A DNA stretch of 64,000 nt from Croceimicrobium sp965656185 (GTDB taxonomy: Bacteria; Bacteroidota; Bacteroidia; Flavobacteriales; Schleiferiaceae), in contig CBFHJH010000009.1 of the NCBI GenBank assembly GCA_965656185.1, positions 44,442-108,441 on the forward strand. The letters are read 5' to 3'. This document shows, one piece after another, positions 1 through 7,820 of the stretch. Below the pieces are notes generated by a model. It was not told the origin of the DNA, searched no databases, and was given only the letters and a program-made list of their open reading frames with translations. Within the stretch, counting starts at the first letter, position 1; every line of letters starts with the position of its first letter. The position numbers were made by a program, and so were the translations under genes.

Positions 1-2046
1 AATTTTATAGCGGCGTAAAAGCGATACATTAGACATTAAGGCACCATCGAAATTATGCTCATAATGTAGTTCTAGGTAGGAAGTATTGGTGCTAAAGAGG
101 TAATACGGCATTGAGCTGAACTGCTTGATCATAGCCGAGCGTTGTGCGCTGGGCTGTAAGAAGAAAATCTGTACCCCATCAAAATGTTGATAATCGATAA
201 AAGGAAGATTCCTCTTGTACAAAAATTGACCACCGCTGATATCAAAAGCGGATAAGCCGATATTAGCCCAACGAAAACGATGTTGAATGCCTAAACTGTG
301 AAAGGCAAAGTCGGTAACTCCGCCAAAATAGGGGAGGCCAATGCGCAGGTCATAGTAAAGTTTTGGGGCACGGATCTTTATGTTTTTGCGCCCTTGCAAT
401 ACCTCTTGGAAACGTTGGTTGTAGCGAACTTCGTGGCGATTGTTGAACTGATAGCTTAGGTTAAACTCAATATTGGCCGATTGATGGGGATCGAAACCCA
501 GCGGACTAATATTGTCTGCAAAGGTCAAGTTATTAAAGTCAAATCTTGCGTCGGGGTTTACTAAGTTAAAATTAGTGCGGTTAAACAGGGGGTAACGCCA
601 GGCGTATTCTAAATCTACTCCCAAACTAAATCCACTGCGAGCTTCGGCCTTGTAACTCAGTTTAAAATAATCCTTGCCGAAAAGGTGAATAAAGTTTTGG
701 GCTAAAACCAAATTGTAAATAGTATTTAAAACCGGTAAGATAGGTTCGTCTTCATTAAACTGCATGACTGCGGTTCCACCACTTAGGCTAATGCTAAGCG
801 GGTATTCCTTTCCGCCCTTCCAGCTTAGCTCCATTAGGTTTTTCCAACGCTGATCGGCACTACCATAACGGATTTGAGTGCGAAGATTTAATTCGTCAAA
901 AGGCTTGGAGTATCCGACCGCTACTTGTCCGCGCCAATAGGCCCCTTCGACCGGGTTAAATCCCAGGCCTTTATAAATTGGCGGAAGGTCGATAAAGTAA
1001 TTGCCGAAACGCCGGGTATACCCTCGGTAGAGGTTTTTATAGAAGACGTATGGTCCTGGGTCCAGTCGGGAACTCCCAAATTGCCTAAATTTCTTTTGGA
1101 GGCTATCGGTAATAAGATGCTTTTTGAAATAGGATTGAACTTCTTTTGAAGGACTTCTCCGCAACCAACAACTAGTATCGGGTTTAAAGTCTTTGGCTCT
1201 TTGATCAAAAACCAATTTGGTGAAATCTTCACTGCTCAGATCCGAGCGGTAGTCGAATTCTTCGTATTCGAGCTTTGTACGATAAAAGCCACGGAAATTG
1301 AATAAGTTGAGATGAAGCTCAATGGTTTGCTCTGCTGCCTTGTACACACCGCGTGTATTACTGAAGATCTGAACAACCGAAATGCTATCCATTAGCTCCA
1401 GCTGATTATTGGCGCTAATACTGAAATAAGCAGCAAGTGGTAGACCGTTTTTGGCTAATAGATCTACCGTGCCTTCTATGGCGGGATATTTTTGCTTGCG
1501 TGGCTTAAAGCTAATGCGATGCACCAATTCTCCTCGGCGGTATTTAGAGTCCACTAAGCTGTATTCGTAGAGGTTGGCAGATTTGCCGTTTAAGGGGCTG
1601 GCAAAGCCACGGTCAAAAGCTTCATCTAAATATATGCGCTCTTGAAGCAGGTTGAAATTATAGGCCGGAAGTTGATGCCAATTGGGAATAGGAAGGCTGC
1701 CCGCTTCACGCTTTAATTTGACGTCTTGATGGTAATGAAATCGGTCTAAAAACTTTGCCTCGATGAGCGCCTCGCTGCGGTACACCAAGCCCGTGTCTTT
1801 AGCGGCGGGTATGAACACCCCGGAAACCGGCCAAATATTAAATGGCACTTGCACGACATAAGCCTCACAGGTTTCAAAAAAGCGGCTTTCGTAGGCTTGG
1901 TATTTTTCAAGATGGCTTGCCCTATTGCGCCAAGCTCTTTGCAGGGTGCTATCCAAGCTCTGCGCCTGCATTTCCAAGCCAGTGAGCATTAGGCTGGTAA
2001 TGAGAAGAAGAAAGAAATACCAGGTATGCGGAGCGGGTTTTTCCAT
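1..2046 (-). CDS. DUF5686 family outer-membrane protein, partial (C-terminus beyond window)
   Basis: I translated this leftward frame from an ATG at 2046; it stays open for 682 codons to the window edge. It opens with a signal peptide (hydrophobic stretch around residues 9-24, then GLEMQAQSLDS). The C-terminal part is rich in alternating aromatic strands and ends in view with FSTNTSYLELHYEHNFDG and then LMSNVSLLRRYK, a segment I associate with the end of DUF5686 proteins, which are probable outer-membrane beta-barrels of unknown function. Many family members carry a carboxypeptidase-regulatory-like domain after the signal peptide; this one appears to start directly with the DUF5686 region. 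AGGAG lies just before the ATG, unusual in this window. It is divergent from the exonuclease gene, 73 bases away. Family call is from memory of sequence flavour, not a search. Confidence 0.75.
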   Translation of the reverse strand, partial: MEKPAPHTWYFFLLLITSLMLTGLEMQAQSLDSTLQRAWRNRASHLEKYQAYESRFFETCEAYVVQVPFNIWPVSGVFIPAAKDTGLVYRSEALIEAKFLDRFHYHQDVKLKREAGSLPIPNWHQLPAYNFNLLQERIYLDEAFDRGFASPLNGKSANLYEYSLVDSKYRRGELVHRISFKPRKQKYPAIEGTVDLLAKNGLPLAAYFSISANNQLELMDSISVVQIFSNTRGVYKAAEQTIELHLNLFNFRGFYRTKLEYEEFDYRSDLSSEDFTKLVFDQRAKDFKPDTSCWLRRSPSKEVQSYFKKHLITDSLQKKFRQFGSSRLDPGPYVFYKNLYRGYTRRFGNYFIDLPPIYKGLGFNPVEGAYWRGQVAVGYSKPFDELNLRTQIRYGSADQRWKNLMELSWKGGKEYPLSISLSGGTAVMQFNEDEPILPVLNTIYNLVLAQNFIHLFGKDYFKLSYKAEARSGFSLGVDLEYAWRYPLFNRTNFNLVNPDARFDFNNLTFADNISPLGFDPHQSANIEFNLSYQFNNRHEVRYNQRFQEVLQGRKNIKIRAPKLYYDLRIGLPYFGGVTDFAFHSLGIQHRFRWANIGLSAFDISGGQFLYKRNLPFIDYQHFDGVQIFFLQPSAQRSAMIKQFSSMPYYLFSTNTSYLELHYEHNFDGALMSNVSLLRRYKI

Positions 2047-2119
2047 TTCTCCTGCCAAAGTAAAGACATTCCTGCGACACCGAGCTTGGATTCCTTATAT
2101 ATTGAATATCTTCGTGGCA

Positions 2120-3391
2120 ATGTTCTGTATCGTAGATATTGAATCTAGCGGAGGCCCTTTCGGGAAGGAGGCTATGATTGAAATTGCCGCCTTTCGATAC
2201 GATGGCGATGAAATCGTAGATCAACTCATTAGTCTGGTGCATCCGCACCGCGAGGTCCAAGCTTTTGTTTCTAAAATGACTGGCATCACTCCCAAAATGC
2301 TGGCCAGAGCACCACGTTTTCATGAAATTGCTAAACGACTTTTACAGATTACTGAAGATGCGGTAATCGTTGGCCATAATGTGGAGTTCGATTATCGGAT
2401 TCTCCGCCAAGAGTACGGTCGCTTGGGTTATCAATTTGAGCGCAAGACCTTAGATACTATTAAGTTGGCCGAAGAGCTAATTCCCGGTCTTAAATCATAT
2501 GGTCTTGATTCCATGTGCGAGGAGTTAGGATTAAGTCGGCCGCAACGCCATCGTGCCGAAGCAGATGCCAGAGCCACTCTAGAGCTTTTCGAGATTCTCA
2601 GAGATAAAGATCAGCGAAAAGGTATCAATTCGGTAGAGCAGAGCATTCACGCTGGAGATTACCTCAAGGATAAGATCAATGACCTCTTACGGTCGGCGAA
2701 AAGCAACCGCGGAGTATTTTACTTACATGACCGCGAGGGGAAGCTCTTGTACATTGGGGCATCCGATAATATTAAAGCGGCGGTTAATCGACTTTTCATT
2801 GGCGAGAACAAACGTATCGTTAAGCTCAAAGAGTTGGTGCATAGTTTAAAAGTAGAGCCAGTGGGTAATTGGCTTATCGCTCGGATAAAACGTGAGGAGG
2901 AATTACTGAAAGGAAAAGTGCCCTTTAATGCTAAGCCCAAGTCAAACTTGACTTACGGAATCTATGCCGATCAAAGGCAAGACCCCCCAGCCTTAAGTAT
3001 TCAGAAGATTGCGGAGGCTGGTAAAAAGAAGCCACTCCTTAAAGCTCCTAACTTAAAGTCGGCCCAGCGTGCTATTCGTATGTATCAGCGCTACAGTAAA
3101 TCCCCCAGAGGTGAGGAGGTGCGTGCGCTTTTGGCAGATTTTCCCGAACAAGCTCTCTTTAAGGGGAAAGGTCGTAACTCTAGCGAACAAGCTGTCTTCG
3201 TGCTGGAAGGGGGTAGATTAGTGGGCTATCTCTATTTTAAACTCAATGATAAACTGAAGTCGTGGAGTCGTGTGCATCACAGTATGACCGAGATGCACGA
3301 TGATCCTAGCTACCTTCAATTATTGAAGCTAGGCATCCTTACCGGTGAGTTTAAATTAATGGATTTACCGATCTTAAGCGACCAAGTTTAG
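2120..3391 (+). CDS. DEDDh exonuclease / GIY-YIG fusion protein
   Basis: 423 residues. Residues 1-165 form a DnaQ-like 3'-5' exonuclease domain with a full DEDDh set: D6 and E8 (VDIES), D91 (GHNVEFDY), H144 and D149 (HRAEADA). After a short linker, G198-V-F-Y and L-Y-I-G213 resemble a GIY-YIG nuclease core like that of UvrC/Cho, but the first motif reads GVF rather than GIY. Family knowledge: such fusions are often annotated as DNA polymerase III epsilon-like or UvrC-like repair nucleases; the substrate is unknown. I start it at ATG 2120, since the exonuclease fold begins at FCIVDIES and an upstream extension to 1925 would overlap the divergent gene. A TATCTTCG box at 2107-2114 ends five bases before this ATG. 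The stop overlaps the next, convergent gene by 4 bases. Confidence 0.85.
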   Translation: MFCIVDIESSGGPFGKEAMIEIAAFRYDGDEIVDQLISLVHPHREVQAFVSKMTGITPKMLARAPRFHEIAKRLLQITEDAVIVGHNVEFDYRILRQEYGRLGYQFERKTLDTIKLAEELIPGLKSYGLDSMCEELGLSRPQRHRAEADARATLELFEILRDKDQRKGINSVEQSIHAGDYLKDKINDLLRSAKSNRGVFYLHDREGKLLYIGASDNIKAAVNRLFIGENKRIVKLKELVHSLKVEPVGNWLIARIKREEELLKGKVPFNAKPKSNLTYGIYADQRQDPPALSIQKIAEAGKKKPLLKAPNLKSAQRAIRMYQRYSKSPRGEEVRALLADFPEQALFKGKGRNSSEQAVFVLEGGRLVGYLYFKLNDKLKSWSRVHHSMTEMHDDPSYLQLLKLGILTGEFKLMDLPILSDQV

Positions 3392-4008
3392 AAAAGCTCA
3401 AAGCCTAAACAAAGCATTATTTGGCTGCTGCGCAGATCGGTCTGAACCGTGGTGCCAGTACTTCCTACTTGATCTACTAAGAGCTGTGAAGCCCAGGGAC
3501 TGAAAGCACCTTCATAACGGACGTCAATGATCAGTTTACTGATTTCTAAGCCAAGCCCTAATTGATATCCCCAAGTTCCGGATTCAATGTCTTCACCGAT
3601 CTTACCGCTAAGGTCAGAGAGGTTATTGCTGTACACCGGACCAAGCATCATGCGTATTGGTCCCAGGTCGGTTCCAACTAAGATCGGGATATCGATACGG
3701 CTTAGATCTAGTTCTATATCTTGAATATTCCCACCGCCTTGATCAACACTGGCGGTTTGATTAAGTTGATTGAAAATACCCTCAACTTGTACGAATACGA
3801 CCGGTAAATCTAATTTCAAATAAAGACCGGCGTGATAACTGAGCTCGCGTCCCGCATGGTCGATGTCTTCGATAGCGGCTACTGCAGAACTAACATCAGA
3901 GATACTGGCCCGTGATAGACCTGCTCCAGCGCGAATACCGAAGTCGAGCTGAGCCCAGCTTGCGGTGCTTAGTAAAGTGAGGGTAATTAAAGAAAAGAGA
4001 CGCTTCAT
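3388..4008 (-). CDS. Outer-membrane beta-barrel protein (porin/PorT-like family)
   Basis: 206 residues with a clear signal peptide (KRLFSLITLTLLSTASWAQ) followed by short amphipathic strands separated by loops and ending in an aromatic residue (GFELF), the usual pattern of small Bacteroidota outer-membrane barrels (OMP_b-brl type). Function is unknown. Its ATG is 2 bases from the purC stop, so it probably rides on the phoH-purC transcript. Confidence 0.7.
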   Translation of the reverse strand: MKRLFSLITLTLLSTASWAQLDFGIRAGAGLSRASISDVSSAVAAIEDIDHAGRELSYHAGLYLKLDLPVVFVQVEGIFNQLNQTASVDQGGGNIQDIELDLSRIDIPILVGTDLGPIRMMLGPVYSNNLSDLSGKIGEDIESGTWGYQLGLGLEISKLIIDVRYEGAFSPWASQLLVDQVGSTGTTVQTDLRSSQIMLCLGFELF

Positions 4009-4010
4009 AT

Positions 4011-4958
4011 CTAAGGTTTTAATGCTTGGTTGATATTGCTAAGCAAACGGGCTTCGCTTGCTTGTTCTTCTTCAAATGTAAACTTTTCACCGGTAATTTG
4101 CTCAAACAGCTCGGCGTATCGATCGCTTACTTCTTGAACAAAAACTTCCGGCATTTCCGGAATGCTCTGGCCCTCTTTGCCTTGAAAACCATGCTCCATA
4201 AGCCACTCGCGCACAAACTCCTTACTTAACTGCTTCTGCTTTTCTCCCTTTGCTAAGCGTTCTTCGTATCCATCGGCATAGAAATATCGACTGGAATCTG
4301 GAGTGTGGATTTCGTCGATCAGAATAATCTTTCCCTCGCTGTCCTTGCCGAATTCATATTTCGTATCCACCAAGATCAAGCCTTGTTTTTGGGCCATTTC
4401 TTGACCTCTTTTAAATAAGGCCCGGGTGTATTCTTCCAATTGAAGGTAATCGGCTTCGTTTACGATTCCTTGTTTTAATATTTCCTCACGACTAATATCC
4501 TCATCGTGTGTACCAAGGTCTGCCTTGGTGGTAGGGGTGATGATAGGTTCTTTAAAGGCCTCATTTTCCTTCATTCCTTCAGGCAGGGCAATGCCGCAAA
4601 GCTGTCGCTCCCCACTTTTATAAGTGCGCCAAGCGTGGCCGGTAAGGTAGCCGCGGATTACCATCTCCACTTTAAATGGTTCGGCCTTTTTACCCAAGGT
4701 TGCCATGGAGTCTACCATTTTTAGCTTCCAGTTCGGAACCAAGTCGGAGGTAGCATCAAGGAAATAATTAGCGATTTGATTGAGGACCTGCCCCTTACCG
4801 GGAATACCTTTGGGTAACACTACATCAAAAGCTGAAATTCGGTCTGAGGCGATCATTAACAATAGATCGTTTTCTAAAAAGTATACATCGCGAACCTTGC
4901 CGCGGTAGAAGTCGGTTTGACCAGTTAAATTGAAATGAGTTTCCTTAAGTGCCTTCAT
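4011..4958 (-). CDS. purC: Phosphoribosylaminoimidazole-succinocarboxamide synthase
   Basis: 315 residues, the long form found in Bacteroidota and yeast Ade1 rather than the ~240-residue enterobacterial form. It joins CAIR and aspartate with ATP to make SAICAR in de novo purine synthesis. Visible motifs: RGKVRDVY near residue 19, SDRISAFDVVLP, IPGKGQVLNQ, the substrate-binding region VIRGYLTGHAW, and LVDTKYEFG. The start lies inside the end of phoH (14-base overlap), so the two are probably co-transcribed. No other purine genes are nearby. Confidence 0.95.
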   Translation of the reverse strand: MKALKETHFNLTGQTDFYRGKVRDVYFLENDLLLMIASDRISAFDVVLPKGIPGKGQVLNQIANYFLDATSDLVPNWKLKMVDSMATLGKKAEPFKVEMVIRGYLTGHAWRTYKSGERQLCGIALPEGMKENEAFKEPIITPTTKADLGTHDEDISREEILKQGIVNEADYLQLEEYTRALFKRGQEMAQKQGLILVDTKYEFGKDSEGKIILIDEIHTPDSSRYFYADGYEERLAKGEKQKQLSKEFVREWLMEHGFQGKEGQSIPEMPEVFVQEVSDRYAELFEQITGEKFTFEEEQASEARLLSNINQALKP

Positions 4959-5898
4959 GTTCTTCTTTGTCGTAAGCGCGGATAATATTCTTCACTAATT
5001 GGTGTCGAATCACGTCATTCTCCTCGAGGAAAATCTGATCGATACCTTCAATATTTTTTAAAATTCGCAGGGCTTCTTTGAGTCCAGAAACCTGCTTTCT
5101 TGGCAAGTCTATTTGGCTGGCATCACCGGTCACGATGAATTTAGCGCTAGCCCCCATTCGGGTAAGAAACATTTTCATCTGGGCATGAGTAGTGTTTTGA
5201 GCCTCATCCAGAATTACAAAGGCGCGATCTAAGGTTCTACCTCGCATAAAGGCCAGTGGCGCAATTTGAATCACTCCACTTTCTAAATAAAATGCCAGTT
5301 TTTCGGGCGGTATCATTTCGCGCAAAGCGTCGTATAGGGGTTGCAAATAAGGGTCGAGCTTCTCTTTAAGGTCTCCGGGAAGGAAACCTAAGTTCTCTCC
5401 TGCTTCTACCGCTGGACGGGTTAAAATGATCCTTTTGATCTCTTTGTTCTTTAAAGCACGAACCGCTAGGGCTACTGCGGTGTAGGTTTTCCCAGTACCG
5501 GCCGGGCCAACCGCAAAGATCACATCATTGGTCCGAATCGATTTAAGCATGCGCCTTTGGTTGAGCGTACGAGCCTTGATAGCCTGACCATTGGTACCAT
5601 AAAGAATGATATCACTTTCGGAACTATCATTGCTTTCCAAGATCATTTCATCTTTTAAAATACGATCTACCTGATTGATGCTTAAAGAATTAAATCGATT
5701 GAGGTAGGAGATGATTTCAGCCACTTTTTCTTCAAAGCGGAGAATTTGTTTTTCTTCTCCATTCACCTTGATCTTATCGCCTCGGGCGGTAATCTTTAGC
5801 TCTGGAAAGCTGTTTTTGATGAGGTTCAAATACTTGTTGTTTGCGCCATAGATCTCACGTGGATCGACACTTTCTACCTGGAGAGTTTTTTCGCTCAA
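4945..5898 (-). CDS. phoH: PhoH-family ATPase
   Basis: 317 residues. Walker A GPAGTGKT at 131-138 and Walker B VILDEAQN at 228-235, with RPAVEAGE and VTGDASQIDLP downstream: the PhoH/PhoL ATPase core. The ~110-residue N-terminal region includes a KH-like segment (LKITARGDKIKVNGEE), as in PhoL rather than PIN-PhoH proteins. Family members are cytosolic ATPases linked to RNA metabolism; the exact role is unsettled. First gene of a leftward phoH-purC-barrel group. Confidence 0.9.
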   Translation of the reverse strand: MSEKTLQVESVDPREIYGANNKYLNLIKNSFPELKITARGDKIKVNGEEKQILRFEEKVAEIISYLNRFNSLSINQVDRILKDEMILESNDSSESDIILYGTNGQAIKARTLNQRRMLKSIRTNDVIFAVGPAGTGKTYTAVALAVRALKNKEIKRIILTRPAVEAGENLGFLPGDLKEKLDPYLQPLYDALREMIPPEKLAFYLESGVIQIAPLAFMRGRTLDRAFVILDEAQNTTHAQMKMFLTRMGASAKFIVTGDASQIDLPRKQVSGLKEALRILKNIEGIDQIFLEENDVIRHQLVKNIIRAYDKEEHEGT

Positions 5899-5941
5899 AT
5901 TTGCTTTTGCTTCTTTAATTTACGCTTGCGCTTTAAATGAA

Positions 5942-5949
5942 TATTTTTG
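5942..5949 (+). promoter_or_regulatory. -7 promoter box for the gldFG operon
   Basis: TATTTTTG fits the Bacteroidota TAnnTTTG element and lies 52 bases before the first gene. A TTG at 5926-5928 is only 13 bases upstream, shorter than the usual 17-23 spacing, so the -33 element is unclear. Confidence 0.45.
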
Positions 5950-6001
5950 CTGATACAAAATAACAATAAAAGGGTGATTCGCCCATTATTTTCCAGCCTA
6001 T

Positions 6002-6796
6002 ATGCCAATAATAAGTCTTAGTAGCGATTACGGAAGTAAGGACCCCTATAGAGCTATCGTTCGTGGGGTAATTGCTGACATGGCTCCGGCGGTGCAGGTG
6101 GTGGAGCTGAGTCATGAAATATCTCCGGCTAACTTATTGGAGGCAGCATTTATCGTTGGCCATGCTTATCCTTCTTTTCCCAAAGGTACGGTGCACTTGA
6201 TTTTGAATCAGGAGCTGGGCGGGGCGGGGTCCTTTTTAGCAATGGAACTAGACGGGCATTTTTTCATAGCCGCCAACAATGGAGTGCTTAGTTTATTGCA
6301 AGGTGCCAAGAAGGCAAAAGCAATTCATAAAATTGAAATCGCCGAGGGAGCCGGAAGCTTGTTTCCCGGTCGCGATTTCCTGGTAAAAGCGGCCATTCAT
6401 TTAGCTCAAGGTGGGGCCCTTTCTATTCTCGGGAAACCAGCACAGGATATTAAGCAGCGGAAGGCGCCACAACCAAAGGTAGATCGTGAGCGACAAATCA
6501 TTCATGGTCATATCATCTACATCGACCGCTTCGGTAACCTGATTACCAATATTACTAAAGCTCAGGTTCAAGAAGTGCAGACATCCCGTGATTTCCAAAT
6601 CAACCTGCCGCGGAATAAGGGCTTGGATAAAATAGCGACTGGTTATCAGGATAGTGGTCAGGATGGTGTGCTAGCCCTGATTAATTCTTTAGGTTTGCTG
6701 GAAATTGCCTTCCGGGATTCCCTGAGCAATGAGTTTAATGGGGCCAATAGTTTGTTGGGCTTAAAAATGATGGACGAAATAAGTATCAATTACTAA
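6002..6796 (+). CDS. SAM hydroxide adenosyltransferase (DUF62) family protein
   Basis: 264 residues matching the DUF62 family, which hydrolyses S-adenosylmethionine to adenosine and methionine and is related to SAM chlorinase/fluorinase. Motifs: SLSSDYGSKDPY at the N-terminus, ELSHEISPANLLEAAF, and in the C-terminal domain the FGNLITN motif. The long loop of true halogenases is not apparent, so SAM hydrolysis is likelier. First gene of an operon in which every junction to gldG and DUF4340 is a one-base TAATG overlap. Confidence 0.85.
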   Translation: MPIISLSSDYGSKDPYRAIVRGVIADMAPAVQVVELSHEISPANLLEAAFIVGHAYPSFPKGTVHLILNQELGGAGSFLAMELDGHFFIAANNGVLSLLQGAKKAKAIHKIEIAEGAGSLFPGRDFLVKAAIHLAQGGALSILGKPAQDIKQRKAPQPKVDRERQIIHGHIIYIDRFGNLITNITKAQVQEVQTSRDFQINLPRNKGLDKIATGYQDSGQDGVLALINSLGLLEIAFRDSLSNEFNGANSLLGLKMMDEISINY

Positions 6797-7089
6797 TGAT
6801 CACGCGAATCGTTAAAATGACTTTTAAAGAAGCAGAAGTGCCTAACTTCTTAGCTAATTTTGAAAAACACAAAGAACAAATTCGTCATTTTCCCGGTTGC
6901 CAAAAGTTGAAATTACTACAAGACCAAAAAGACCAGAATATCTTTTTCACTTACAGCTGGTGGAATGAAGCAACCGATCTTGAAAATTATCGTCAATCTG
7001 ACCTATTCCAAGGAGTTTGGGCCTATACTAAAACTCTTTTTGCTGCCAAGCCTGAAGCCTGGAGTACTGAAGTGATAGAATCTCTATAA
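6796..7089 (+). CDS. Antibiotic biosynthesis monooxygenase (ABM) family protein
   Basis: 97 residues with the ABM dimeric alpha-beta barrel pattern: ITRIVKMTF strand, a helix, FPGCQKLKLLQD, then FFTYSWWNEATDLENYRQS. Family members act on quinols or heme, or have unknown roles; the substrate cannot be read from sequence. Start and stop are both TAATG overlaps (with the DUF62 gene and gldF), so translation is probably coupled. Confidence 0.8.
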   Translation: MITRIVKMTFKEAEVPNFLANFEKHKEQIRHFPGCQKLKLLQDQKDQNIFFTYSWWNEATDLENYRQSDLFQGVWAYTKTLFAAKPEAWSTEVIESL

Positions 7090-7820
7090 TGTTTGCACTA
7101 GTTAAGAAGGAAATACGCGCCTTTTTCGGTTCCATCATCGGCTATTTGGTTATGATGGTTTACTTGCTGATAAACAGCGTTTTTTTATGGTTATTTCCAG
7201 GAAGCTTTAATATGCTCGATGGGGGCTATGCTTCTTTAGGAAATCTTTTTACGATTAGCCCCTGGGTCTTCTTATTCTTGATCCCTGCTCTTTCTATGCG
7301 CATGTTTGCGGATGAGAAGAAGGGCGGAACCATGGAGCTCTTGCTTACCAAGCCCCTAAGTGATCTACAAATTGTTCTAGCCAAATACAGCGCCGGTTTA
7401 GTGCTTTTGATCCTATCCTTACTCCCCACCTTGATCTACTATTACACCATTTATGTGCTCGGTAATCCTGCTGGTAATTTAGATAGTGGCGGAACCTTTG
7501 GCTCCTACATTGGTCTAGTGTTATTAGGGGCAGCTTTCCTCAGCATAGGAATCTTCGCTTCCTCATTAACCGATAACCAGATCGTAGCCTTTTTACTGGC
7601 GATGTTTCTTTGCTTTTTCATTTTTTATGGCTTCGATCAAATAGCCGGTTTCGCACTTTTTGGTTCGCTCGACCTTTTTATCCTTAAGCTTGGGATCAAT
7701 GAGCACTATGTTTCCTTAAGTCGAGGGGTGATCGACAGTAGGGATGTGCTCTACTTCTTAAGTTTAATTGCCATGTTTATTGCGGCCACCCGCCTTGTAA
7801 TTCAAAGTAGAAAGTGGTAA
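7089..7820 (+). CDS. gldF: Gliding-motility ABC transporter permease GldF
   Basis: 243 residues with about six hydrophobic helices and the ABC-2 permease feature MRMFADEKKGGTMELLLTKPLSD between helices 2 and 3 (shown here only as a landmark near residues 75-97). In Flavobacteriia GldF forms an ABC transporter with GldG and the ATPase GldA, needed in some species for gliding. gldA is not in the window. Overlaps gldG by one base. Confidence 0.93.
   Translation: MFALVKKEIRAFFGSIIGYLVMMVYLLINSVFLWLFPGSFNMLDGGYASLGNLFTISPWVFLFLIPALSMRMFADEKKGGTMELLLTKPLSDLQIVLAKYSAGLVLLILSLLPTLIYYYTIYVLGNPAGNLDSGGTFGSYIGLVLLGAAFLSIGIFASSLTDNQIVAFLLAMFLCFFIFYGFDQIAGFALFGSLDLFILKLGINEHYVSLSRGVIDSRDVLYFLSLIAMFIAATRLVIQSRKW

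Noticed and set aside
925..1232. Open frames on both strands inside the first 2 kb
   Set aside because: They lie in other frames of the long DUF5686 coding frame, which explains the region better.
1925..2119. Upstream extension of the exonuclease gene
   Set aside because: The added residues are unlike the family and would overlap the divergent DUF5686 gene and the promoter space.
6002..6796. SAM chlorinase/fluorinase
   Set aside because: I see no extra loop typical of the halogenases and no halometabolite genes; the hydrolase (hydroxide adenosyltransferase) branch is far more common.
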